A stretch of 64,000 nt of DNA from CAKZLS01 sp963701445 (GTDB taxonomy: Bacteria > Pseudomonadota > Alphaproteobacteria > Rhodospirillales > Defluviicoccaceae): positions 14,459 to 78,458 of the forward strand of contig CAVPAM010000006.1 in NCBI GenBank assembly GCA_963701445.1, read 5' to 3'. This document shows, piece by piece, positions 8,953 through 18,244 of the stretch (the stretch's first letter is position 1; each line of letters starts with the position of its first letter). Position numbers and translations under genes: made by a program. The notes under the pieces are model-generated. The model was given only the letters and a program-made list of their open reading frames with translations. It made no database searches and had not been told where the DNA came from.

Positions 8953-11900
8953 GTGCCCGATTCAAACGACGTCCTCGGTTCCATCCGGACGGCGCTCGGG
9001 GTCATGCAGGATCCGGTCATCGTCACCTCGGCGGCGCTGGATCCGCCGGGACCGGCCATCGTCTACGTCAACGACGCGTTCTGCCGGGTCAGCGGCTACG
9101 ACCGGGACGAGGTTCTCGGTAAGACGCCGCGGATCCTTCAGGGTCCCAGCACGTGCCCCGACACCCTGCGAAGACTGCGCCATGACCTGAACAGCAAGCA
9201 GTCCTTCTTCGGAGACGTGATCAACCGCCGCAAGGACGGCTCGGAGTTCGCCGTCAAGTGCCAGATCGTCCCGCTCCACGACGACGACGGCACGGTCCGC
9301 CACTGGCTGAACATCCAGCGCGACGTGACGGATCTGAACACCGCCCGCCTCGGCCGGAGGGTCGCGGAGGACCAGTACCGCCAGCTGGTGGAAACCCAGC
9401 CCGACCTGATCTGCCGCTTCCTCCCCGACACCACCCTCACCTTCGTCAACGCGGCGTACGCGCGCTTCCTCGGACGAGCGCCGGAGGCGCTGATCGGACG
9501 GCGGTTCGTCGACTTTCTCCACGAGCCCGACGCCGCCGCCGTTCTCGACCACCTTTCTTCGGTGACGCCCGGCGACCCATCCTGGCGCTGCGAACGCCGG
9601 ACCATCGGCGCCGACGGCCGCCCGCGCTGGCATCTGTGGAACGACTTCGCCTTCTTCGACGACGCCGGCGGTCTGGTGTCGCTGCAGTCCGTCGGCACCG
9701 ACATCGAGGAGCGCAAGGAAACGGAGCACGCGCTTCGCCGCAAGAACCTCCTGCTCGCGGCCATCGGCCGGGTTCAGTCGCGCTATCTCGTGGAGCAAAG
9801 CGAGCACGCCGTGTTCGACCGGCTGCTCGACGACCTGGTGACCATCACCGACAGCGAATACGGCATCATCGGCGAAGTCCTGCGCGCCAAGGAGGGGCGG
9901 CCGTACCTCAAGACCTACGCCGTCACGGCGCACGCCTGGAACGCCGAGATCCGCAAGGAGTTCGGCGAGAGCATTCCCCGCGAGATGGAGTTCTACAATC
10001 TCGAAACCCTGTTCGGCCGTGTCATCAAGGACCGGGCGCCGGTGATCGCCAACGAACCCGCCACCGACCCGCGCGGCGGCGGCATGCCCAAGGGACATCC
10101 GAAACTGAGCGCGTTTCTCGGCCTCCCCTTCCTGCTGGGAGACGAGATCGTCGGCATGGCCGGCATCGCCAACCGTCCCGGCGGATACGACCAGGACCTG
10201 GTCGACTTCCTCGAACCGCTGCTCGGCGCGTGCGCCCAGCTCATCCAGGCGCTCAGGAACGACCGCAAGCAGAAGGCCGTGGAGGAGGCGCTGCAGAAGA
10301 GCGCGCGCCAGCAGACCGCGATCCTCAACACCATCCCCGACATCGCCTGGCTCAAGGATCAGGACAGCCGCCTGATCGCGGTCAACGACGCGTTCGCGCG
10401 GGCCTGCGGCGTAACGCCCGAAAACGTGGTGGGCCGGACGGACCTCGACATCTGGCCCCGGGAGATGGCGGACGCCTACCGCGTCGACGACCGCGTGGTG
10501 ATGCGCACCCGACGGAGCAAGCGCCTGGAGGAACGGATCACCGACAGCGAGGGCAACGAAATCTGGCTGGAAACCATCAAGTCGCCGGTCATCGGCGACG
10601 ACGGCAAGGTGATCGGGACCAGCGGCATCGCCCGCGACGTCACCGAACGCCGGCGCGCCGAACGGGCGCTGTTCCACGAAAAGGAACGCGCCATGGTGAC
10701 CCTTCATTCCATCGGCGACGCGGTCATCACCACCGACGCCGGGGGCGCGGTCGAGTACCTCAACCCGGTGGCGGAAACGCTCACCGGGTGGAGCAAGCTC
10801 GAGGCCCGGGGACAGCCGCTGGAAACCGTCTTCCGCGTGGTCGACGAAAGCACCCGCCAGCCGGCCCCCAACCCGGTGGCGCGCTGCCTGGAGACCGGCA
10901 AGGTCGACGGACTGTCCGAGCACTGCGTGCTGGTCAGCCGGAGCGGCCGCGAATACGCCGTCGAGGACACCGCCGCGCCGATCCGTTACCGCGACGGATC
11001 CGTCCTCGGCGCCGTCCTGGTGTTCCACGACGTCACCGACACCCGGCGCATGACCCGGCAGATGGCGCACGAAGCCTCCCACGATCCGCTCACCGACCTG
11101 GTCAACCGGCGGGAATTCGAACGGCGCCTGGCGCGCGGCTTGGCCAGCGCCAGGACCACCGGCGCGCACCACGCGCTCTGCTACCTCGACCTCGACCAGT
11201 TCAAGCTGGTGAACGACGTCGCGGGCCACGCCGCCGGCGACGAGCTGCTCAAGCAGATCCGCGCCCTGCTCGCGGGCAAGTTCCGCGAGCGCGACACCCT
11301 GGCCCGGCTCGGCGGCGACGAGTTCGCCCTGCTGCTGGAGAACTGCTCGGCCGCGCGGGCCCAGAAAATCTGCGAGATGCTGGTCACCACCCTTCGCGAC
11401 TACCCGTTCGTCTGGCAGGGCACCACCTTCCACATCGGCGTCAGCATCGGCGTGGTGGAGGTGACCCCGGATGCCGAGGGCACCGCCCAGCTCATGTCGC
11501 AGGCCGACGTCGCCTGCTACGCCGCCAAGGAGAACGGGCGCAACCGGGTTCACGTCTACCGCCGCGAGGGCGCCGAGCCGCCCGAGCGCCGCGCCCGCAT
11601 GCTCCGCGCGGCGACACTCAGGGACTGCATGGAGAAGGACCGCTTCCGCCTGTTCTGCCAGCCCATCGTTCCGCTGGCCGAGGACAGCGGCCTCGCCACC
11701 CGCCACGAGTTCCTGCTGCGCATGGTGGACGACGACGGCGAGCTGGTCTGGCCGCGCGCCTTCATCCCCGCCGCCGAGCGCTACGGGCTGATGGGCGCCA
11801 TCGACCGCTGGGTGATCCGCTCCGCCTTCCGCCACTGCGTCGACCTGTTCGGGGAGCCCGGCCGGGCCGAGGTTTCCATCAACCTCTCCGCGGCCTCGCT

Positions 11901-12348
11901 CGAGGACGACACGCTTCCGTCATACCTCGCCGAGCAGTTCGCCGAATTCGGCATTCCCGCCGAGCGCGTCTGCTTCGAGATCACCGAGACCGCCGCGTTC
12001 CGCAATGTCGAACAGGCCAAGCGCCTGCTCGGCGAGATCAAGGCGCTCGGCGGCCGCGTCGCCCTCGACGACTTCGGCAGCGGCCTGTCCTCCTTCGCCT
12101 CGCTGAAATCGCTCCCCGTGGACTACCTCAAGATCGACGGCGGCTTCGTCCGCGACATGATGGTCAGCCCGGTGGACTACGCCGTGGTCAAGGGCATCAA
12201 CGAGGTGGGGCACATCATGGGCGCGCGCACCATCGCCGAATACGCCCACTGCGCCGACGTCCTGGCCGGCCTCAAGGACCTGGGCGTCGACTGCGCCCAG
12301 GGCGACGCCATCGGCCTGCCCGTGCCGGCGAGCGAACTGAGGGATTAG
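8953..12348 (+). CDS. PAS/GAF diguanylate cyclase-phosphodiesterase (GGDEF-EAL)
   Basis: Large cyclic-di-GMP signalling protein of 1131 aa. Domains in order: PAS (about 5-125, with SGYDRDEVLGKTPRILQG typical of LOV/PAS), PAS (about 140-260), GAF (about 275-430), PAS (about 440-565), PAS (about 575-695), GGDEF (about 700-865) with an intact RLGGDEF at 787-791, and EAL (about 885-1125) with EFLLR at 919-923, DDFGSG and KIDGGFV. EAL reads EFL here, a common functional variant. No membrane segments are seen, so it should be cytoplasmic and may sense redox, light or small ligands. The GTG start at 8953 follows GGGAAGGGAGGG. The flagellar operon nearby fits a motility/sessility role, but that is inference. 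Confidence 0.92.
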   Translation: MPDSNDVLGSIRTALGVMQDPVIVTSAALDPPGPAIVYVNDAFCRVSGYDRDEVLGKTPRILQGPSTCPDTLRRLRHDLNSKQSFFGDVINRRKDGSEFAVKCQIVPLHDDDGTVRHWLNIQRDVTDLNTARLGRRVAEDQYRQLVETQPDLICRFLPDTTLTFVNAAYARFLGRAPEALIGRRFVDFLHEPDAAAVLDHLSSVTPGDPSWRCERRTIGADGRPRWHLWNDFAFFDDAGGLVSLQSVGTDIEERKETEHALRRKNLLLAAIGRVQSRYLVEQSEHAVFDRLLDDLVTITDSEYGIIGEVLRAKEGRPYLKTYAVTAHAWNAEIRKEFGESIPREMEFYNLETLFGRVIKDRAPVIANEPATDPRGGGMPKGHPKLSAFLGLPFLLGDEIVGMAGIANRPGGYDQDLVDFLEPLLGACAQLIQALRNDRKQKAVEEALQKSARQQTAILNTIPDIAWLKDQDSRLIAVNDAFARACGVTPENVVGRTDLDIWPREMADAYRVDDRVVMRTRRSKRLEERITDSEGNEIWLETIKSPVIGDDGKVIGTSGIARDVTERRRAERALFHEKERAMVTLHSIGDAVITTDAGGAVEYLNPVAETLTGWSKLEARGQPLETVFRVVDESTRQPAPNPVARCLETGKVDGLSEHCVLVSRSGREYAVEDTAAPIRYRDGSVLGAVLVFHDVTDTRRMTRQMAHEASHDPLTDLVNRREFERRLARGLASARTTGAHHALCYLDLDQFKLVNDVAGHAAGDELLKQIRALLAGKFRERDTLARLGGDEFALLLENCSAARAQKICEMLVTTLRDYPFVWQGTTFHIGVSIGVVEVTPDAEGTAQLMSQADVACYAAKENGRNRVHVYRREGAEPPERRARMLRAATLRDCMEKDRFRLFCQPIVPLAEDSGLATRHEFLLRMVDDDGELVWPRAFIPAAERYGLMGAIDRWVIRSAFRHCVDLFGEPGRAEVSINLSAASLEDDTLPSYLAEQFAEFGIPAERVCFEITETAAFRNVEQAKRLLGEIKALGGRVALDDFGSGLSSFASLKSLPVDYLKIDGGFVRDMMVSPVDYAVVKGINEVGHIMGARTIAEYAHCADVLAGLKDLGVDCAQGDAIGLPVPASELRD

Positions 12349-12579
12349 GTTGTTTTGGCGAGCCCCGGGGCGGGGCTGGTTTTTCGTGTTCCCTCAAGCG
12401 CCGGGCGCGGACGTCCGTCCGCTTGGCTGTCCTCGCTTCGCTGCGGGCGCGCGCTTGCGCTTGCCAGCCATGGACATGGCTGGTTTTGGTGTTCCCTCGG
12501 GCGACCGGGCGGGGGCGCCGTGCGCCGGGTGCGACGAGGCCCTGGCATCGGATCGGCGAACGCGGTAGGGACAGTGTCC
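12349..12579. repeat. intergenic with imperfect direct repeat
   Basis: The gap between the GGDEF-EAL gene and mtgA holds two copies of a GGCTGGTTTT..GTGTTCCCTC block, at 12374-12394 and 12478-12498. The sequence between is very GC-rich and self-complementary. Function unknown; it may be a dispersed chromosomal repeat. Confidence 0.45.
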
Positions 12580-13278
12580 ATGCGTGCCCGCTTCCCCCTC
12601 CTCCGCCGTCTGCGGCGCCTGCTGCTCGCCCTCGCCGTCGCGGCGCTGGTCCTGCCGACGCTGGCGGTCGTCGCCTACCGGTTCGTCGATCCGCCGATCA
12701 CGCCCTTGATGGTGATCCGCCTGTTCCAGGGCGAATCGCTCGACAAGCACTGGGTGCCGCTGGACCGGATTTCGTCGCACCTGGTCAAGGCGGTGATCTC
12801 CGCCGAGGACAACCGGTTCTGCGAGCATCTCGGCTTCGACGGCGACGCGCTGTGGGGCGAGATCCAGGCGTGGATCGGCGGCGACCGGCCGCGCGGCGCC
12901 AGCACCATCACCATGCAGACCGCCAAGAACATCCTTCTGTGGCCCGGCCGCGACCCCGTCCGCAAGCTGATCGAGGCGTGGATGACGCCGCAGATCGAGC
13001 TGTTGTGGAGCAAGCAACGGATCCTCGAGGTCTACCTGAACATTGTCGAGATGGGCCCCGGCATCTACGGCGCCGAGGCCGCCGCCCAGGCCCATTTCGC
13101 CAAGACCGCGCGCCAGCTCAGCCCGCTCGAGGCCTCGCTGATCGCCGCCACCCTGCCCAACCCGCGCGAGCTGTCGGCGTCCCGCCCGTCGGACTACGTC
13201 CGGAACCGCGCCAGCACCATCCGCCGCCGCACCGACCAGCTCGGCCCCCTCCTCGACTGCGCCCGCCCGACCCCGTAA
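12580..13278 (+). CDS. mtgA: monofunctional biosynthetic peptidoglycan glycosyltransferase MtgA
   Basis: GT51 enzyme of 232 aa that polymerises lipid II into glycan strands. An N-terminal membrane anchor (residues 8-30) is followed by the catalytic motif AVISAEDNRFCEHLGFD with the essential Glu. GASTITMQTAKN and the EVYLNIVEMGPGIYGAEAAA block come next. No transpeptidase domain follows, which defines MtgA. I chose ATG 12580, giving MRARFPLL; the frame is open further upstream, but that stretch has no membrane or catalytic logic. Confidence 0.93.
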   Translation: MRARFPLLRRLRRLLLALAVAALVLPTLAVVAYRFVDPPITPLMVIRLFQGESLDKHWVPLDRISSHLVKAVISAEDNRFCEHLGFDGDALWGEIQAWIGGDRPRGASTITMQTAKNILLWPGRDPVRKLIEAWMTPQIELLWSKQRILEVYLNIVEMGPGIYGAEAAAQAHFAKTARQLSPLEASLIAATLPNPRELSASRPSDYVRNRASTIRRRTDQLGPLLDCARPTP

Positions 13279-13925
13279 TCCCGCCGCCGCCTTCGCCGCG
13301 ACCCTGGCCGCGACCGCGCGTCGCGCACCCGGGGGGGGGGGGGGTAAAACGAAAAATGCAAAAACAACCCCATGCACAGTAGAATTGCCCTTTAACCCAT
13401 TGAAATATATGAATAGTTTTGAACGCTCGTTCGCCCGTCGCAACGACTAACCCATTGATATACAAAGAAACAATCGATGCGCCCCCGGAACGCGTCGCGT
13501 TTCGAGCCGCTCTTTTGCATCGGATCGGGGGGGTGGAATCGCAGAATATGCGCCGCGAAACGCGATTTTCGGCGGGACGCGGGTTCGTGGATCGCCGCGT
13601 CGCCCCGCTCCTCGCGAAGACCGGGGGGCGCGAGCGTGGGGATCTCACGGACGGGTGAGGACGCGGTCGGGCGCCTCGCGACCGCGAGGGAGAACAGTCC
13701 GGAGGCATCGCGATGACGAGGAAGGACGCCGCCGGAGACCCCGCGACGCCGAGGGGGAAGCGCCGTCCCATGCCCCAACCCGTCCTCGCGAGCCGGAGGC
13801 GCGGCGATCCAGCGCCGGCGGCGACGTCACGCGGGTTTCTGGATCGCCGCGCTTCGCTCGCGAGGACGAGGATGAAAACAGTCGGGGGGGCGCGTCGACC
13901 CGGCCCGACAGGACGGTGAAAGCCG
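13279..13925. other. non-coding accessory region: G14 tract and short direct repeats
   Basis: About 650 nt without a convincing gene. It holds an uninterrupted run of 14 G at 13331-13344. A 15-nt direct repeat TAACCCATTGAWATA occurs at 13393-13407 and 13448-13462 in an A/T-rich stretch unlike the flanks. Open frames here are short and lack ribosome binding sites. It lies on the distal (trailer) side of the CRISPR array. Confidence 0.5.
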
Positions 13926-14161
13926 GGTTCAGTCCCCCGTCATTTGGGGGTGATCTCCGGCCAACATATGAGAACGTAATAGGCGTCTCGTTGGGTGCAG
14001 TCCCCCGTCATTTGGGGGTGATCTCCGGCTGCTCGATACGCGGTTCGGGTCGAGCCTCTGGTGCAGTCCCCCGTCATTTGGGGGTGATCTCCGGCGCCGA
14101 GCCGATCACGTTTGTGGCTGTCCTGGGTGCAGTCCCCCGTCATTTGGGGGTGATCTCCGGC
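13926..14161 (-). CRISPR. type VI-A CRISPR array, 4 repeats and 3 spacers
   Basis: Four 36-nt direct repeats at 13926-13961, 13994-14029, 14060-14095 and 14126-14161, separated by spacers of 32, 30 and 30 nt. Read on the minus strand, the same direction as the adjacent cas13a, the repeat starts GCCGGAGATCACCCCC and ends GGGGGACTGCACC. It can fold as a CCCCC/GGGGG stem with a seven-base AAATGAC loop, the short 5' hairpin expected of Cas13a crRNAs. From memory it closely resembles the Rhodobacter capsulatus Cas13a repeat. The repeat at 13926 differs by one base, giving GACTGAACC at its end. A degenerate terminal repeat marks the leader-distal end, which supports minus-strand transcription. The three spacers are unrelated to one another; their targets are unknown. 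Confidence 0.95.
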
Positions 14162-17100
14162 CGATGTCGCGCAACGTTTTCATTTCGCGGCGTTTTTCGG
14201 CGTTTCCGGCGCCGATTTCCGGTGTTCGAGACGCCATCTCGCTGTTGGTTGCCGTGGTTTTGTTCCGGGCGCGACCTCTTCGACCCATTCGACCGTTCCC
14301 AGTCTATCGCAGTCAGGTCAAGGTCGACAATGCTTCGATTTTCCCTTGCGCCTCCGGCGAACAGTGAGGCGACCATCTCGACGAACGCCAATCCATGGAG
14401 GTTTTCGGCGATGGACCAGGACCTCGCGCGGCGCTGCCCCGCGCGCGCATCGCTTTCGAACAGCTTTTTTTTCCCGAGATGGGTCGCCTGCCGCGACGCC
14501 ACCGATGCCTTTTGAAGCCCATGCGGAGAAGCCGAGCCCATGATCCACTCCAGGTCCAACCCCTCGCGATGGAGCAACTCCTTGATGGATTGCGAGACCG
14601 CGTTCTTGAGTTTGCGGTCATAGGCCATCAACTGGCGCGCGTCGTTCACGCAGGCCGTCAGATCGACGGGCAGTCTTGCGAGGCTGCAGCATGTTGAAAT
14701 GGGCGAAATCGTTGCGCAGCGACGTGGCAGGCTGTCCCTTTTCCAGGGACCCGAAGTGCGCGCATACACCGCGCACGACCTCAAGGGACGCGCCCGAGGC
14801 GTTCACCGCGCGGAGCGCCTCCACAATCTGGCCCTCCCGCAACTTCGCCGCTCCATCGCCGGAAAACACGTCCGACGGCCGTTGCCCCGCCTGATGGATC
14901 AGGGCAAGGGTGACGAAGTAAAGATCGCGCTCCCACAGGCCCGAAAAATCGGCGAGCCGACCGAGAACCGCCATCATCAGGCGGTGAAGCCGCGCGTGGT
15001 TTGTGAGCGTCACGTGGGCCGCAAGTTCGCGGTGGTTCACGACCCCGCCGAGCGCCTCCACATAGGACCGGCAGTCGTCGGGGGTGAAGTCCCGGCCCTT
15101 GTTCCGCGACCATTTTTCATGCAGGCGTTCGCGCGTCTGCTGGCACCCGGCGATGTTCAACTCGGCCGCATTGAAATCGGCGACATCCCGGTCGGTCACT
15201 TGGTGTTTATCGAAAATGGGCCGCAAGGCCGCCATGTGCCCGAACCGCATGATCTCGCGCAAGCCTCGCCGTGGAATTCGAGCACCATCGTCGCCGCCGG
15301 GCTGTTCCGGAAACACGCGGGAGAACAACTCCGCCGTTTCGAACAACTCCTTGAAATCGTCGACGCCGACAAGCGCCATCTCTCCGCCCTCGAACTTGGC
15401 GTCGTGCATGTCGAGATAAAGTTCGAGGACCGCCTGAACGCGCCGGACCCTGTCGGTCATCGCATCGGCCGGGCCCGCATCCTTATCCCGGTCGGATTTT
15501 CCCGCGAGGATTTCCCATTTCCGCATCTGGTGCAAGAGCTTGCCGATCTCGTCCACGGGCACGAGATGGATCAGGAAATAGAGGAGCCGTTGCCAGTCCT
15601 CGGCATCCATATCCACCACCGGATCGGGGATCCGGTCGAGGTCGAAAAGTGGCGGATCGGCCTTCTCGGTGTCCTCCGAAAGCCCCAACAGGAAATCGAA
15701 ATCCGCCTCTTTCAGGTAGTCGACGAAGGCCAGCGCGAGGACGTCGCATTTGAGGTCCTCGATGAATTCGGCCTGTTCACGGGCCTTGCCGGGGTCGCTC
15801 TCATAGCCGCGCTGGACCCGCATCTCGGTCGCTGTCGCGGCGGACAGGTTGAAGAAAAAGCTGTGGACATCGTCGCCGCCCGCAAGCTGTCCCAGGCTCT
15901 TCGCCTTGGCGACGATGATGGCGCGGCGATCTTCATCGCCCTTGGCGTTAATCTCGCGCGCATCGTCCGTGGCCCTGCCGACCGCGCGGTCGATATAACG
16001 GTTGAGCACGTCGAATTCGCGACCGGTCAGCCATGTGCGGAAGGGCCGCTCGTACACCAGCTTCAGCGCCGTGTACTGGCATGAGCGCGCGGCGTTCTCC
16101 ATGCTTGCCCGGTTGGCGGGCTTCGGGAGGCCCAGGTCGTCCTTGCGCTTGCTCCATGCGCCGGCGGCGCGCCGGAGGACCCGGTTGAAGCGCGGCAGCG
16201 GGATCTCCGAGGGCGTCCGGTCGGCGAGCGCGCCGAACAGCGCGCGGTTTTGACCCTCGTCGAAAAAGGACTCGAAATGGTGCGCGCGCATGGCTTGTCG
16301 CAGCCGCCCGATCCGGTCCATGTTGTCCTTCGTCCACAGCGTTCCGATCGCGGCGGGGACGCCGCCCGTGGCCAGATCACCCGCATCCAGTGCTTGAGCG
16401 AAGCCGCCGAGCCCCTTGAAATGGAACGAATTGTGGCGCAGTCGTGCCGTTCCCTCCAAAGCCAGCCTCAGAATTCCTTTTTGGAAATCGGCGTCGCCGG
16501 CGCCTTTCAGGATTGTACTCCGGTCTCCGAATAGCAAGTCGAGCTTTCGATCGGTGTGGTTTGGGTCGAACACCTTCCGGCCCAGGGCTTGGTCGATCTG
16601 CCTTCGGCCGAGAATATCATCTTCGATGTTTCCGTTGGGATCGGCCCAATCCCTCAGCGTGCGGCTCGCAAGCGCGATCACGTGGCGCCAGACCCGGGTG
16701 AACGCCTCGTTGCGCTTGATCTCGGCCTGACCGTCGCTGGTCCAGTAGCGGCTGTGGGTTATGTCAATGTCGGCGGGCCAATTGTCCAAAACATCGGCGG
16801 GCCGGTCGGGGTCGCCGCCGGATGCCTCGTAATGGATGACCTTGCCGAGGCGCACGAGCGCGTTGAGGTCGCGGTTTTCGGTCTTCTTGCCGACGAGGGC
16901 GAACAAGGCTTCCATGGTGCCGGGAAGCAGGGTCGAAACCTTGCGCCTCCTGTCGCCATGCGCGCGCTGGTCCTTCTTGTGGTGCTTGAGGATCCGCGAG
17001 TAGCAGTCCTTGATTGCCATGTGCAGGTTGAACAGCCCCGGAAACCGCTCCTTGGCGTCCGCGATGGACAGCGGCCCGCCGCTCTCTCCGACAAACAGCC

Positions 17101-17893
17101 GCCCGTATTGATCGAACAACGGCTTGCCCGCGATGTCGGTGGTTACCCGACGCGGGTTGTCCTTGTCTTCGCCCTTTACCCGCCGCTCGGCCGCTCGTCG
17201 GATTTCGCGGGCAACATCGCCGGCCCGGGCATAGGCTTGTTGGTCGTCGTCGGACCATCCCGATGGGGCGTTGGCGCGCTCCGGCGGTAGGGCCGGCTTC
17301 AAGACGTTGCCAGCGATGCTCCCCGCCCGCGCCGCGATCCGGCCCTGGCGGCGCTTGGGAACGTCATCGCAAATCCGGTATTCGGCCTCGTACAGGTGCT
17401 CGTGGATTCTTGCGACGACGGCCCCGGCATCCACGTCGGCGACATCGACGTCACCGGCAAAGCGCTTGTACCAGCGGCCCTTCGGCGAAGGAGGATCGAG
17501 ATCCCGGCCTTGTCGGTCCCTGCGCGCCTTGTATTTGGCCGTTCCGTAGGGGGCGACCTTCGTGTTCCAGAGCTTGCCGAGATATTCATTGCGCTTCGCA
17601 TCTTTGTGGCCCCGAAGCAACGCATTGGCTTCCAGGTGCGTCCAGGCGGCGGCTCCGAGTTCTTCGCGAAACGCGCGCTGCGCATCGCTTGGCCCCGCGT
17701 CGCCCGAAGGCTTGGTGGCGATCTTGTCGATGGTCGAAATCCACTGCGCGATGACCAGTTCGTCGTGGGTCTCCGCGAAGGGCTCGATTTCGTGGAGTTC
17801 CCCGGAGGGCGGGCGAAGGCGAAGAACGCGCCTGTTCGTTCCCGACCCGTCGTGTTCCGTGTGGCTGCGCCCGTATGGCTTGATGATCCGCAT
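14140..17893 (-). CDS. cas13a: CRISPR effector RNase Cas13a (C2c2), type VI-A, frameshifted near C terminus
   Basis: RNA-guided RNase with two HEPN domains that cut target and bystander RNA. The first frame gives 1091 aa from ATG 17893 (GGGGGG just upstream). It carries QWISTIDKI (50-58), SRYWTSDGQAEIK (381-393), HEPN1 RHNSFH (R486/H491), LLHQMRKWEIL (786-796), RLHRLMMAVLGRL (968-980) and HEPN2 RNDFAH (R1060/H1065). From memory these blocks match Rhodobacter capsulatus Cas13a. After FNML (1066-1069, near 14688) the frame breaks. The continuation (DLTACVNDARQLMAYDRK, LLHREGLDLEWIM, FVEMVASLFAGG) is in another frame, shifted by one extra base. Joined, the protein is about 1250 aa, near the R. 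capsulatus length. The joined stop codon falls inside the first CRISPR repeat. No cas1 or cas2 is nearby, as is usual for this branch. The second HEPN1 residue is His, not the common Asn. Confidence 0.94.
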
Positions 17894-18244
17894 AACTTGC
17901 CCCCCGATGCCCCCGTTCCGGCTCGTTATCCCGCCGGAAAGTATGCAGGGGACGGCAACAAAAGAAAAGCGCCGCTACGCGAGCAGGACGGACAGCACCT
18001 CGCCGAGCTTGCGGCCCAGCGCGACCGTGGCGCCGCGCGGGCCAGACGCGCGCGGCAGGGTCCAGGGTATCCCGGCGGAAAACTGGACGCTTCCGGGTAT
18101 CAGGGGTATAATTTCTGGGTGCTCGTAGGTGCGAAACGCGTTTGATCCGGTTTGGGTTCTGTTTCCGCGACTTCGGGCCGCCGGGGATGATGCTTGAACG
18201 CCGTTCGGGGGGGCGGCGGTGGCGCGAGGGGCGAGGTGGCGGCC
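17894..18244. other. divergent upstream region of cas13a and the beta-helix gene, with a gene-end fragment
   Basis: About 350 nt between the starts of cas13a (minus) and the beta-helix gene (plus), so it must hold both promoters; no clear -35/-10 pair was recognised. The stretch 17976-18040 on the minus strand encodes GRKLGEVLSVLL, nearly the same as the last residues (GRKLDEVLSVLL) of the hypothetical gene at 20925-21335. It looks like a broken duplicate of that gene's 3' end. Confidence 0.5.

Noticed and set aside
9258..13382. 1374-codon plus-strand frame over the GGDEF-EAL gene and mtgA
   Set aside because: Arg/Pro-rich shadow frame without domains; the GGDEF/EAL and GT51 motifs are in other frames.
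13419..13919. Short plus-strand frames in the region before the CRISPR array
   Set aside because: They lack ribosome binding sites and family features, and cross the G-rich and repeat sequences.
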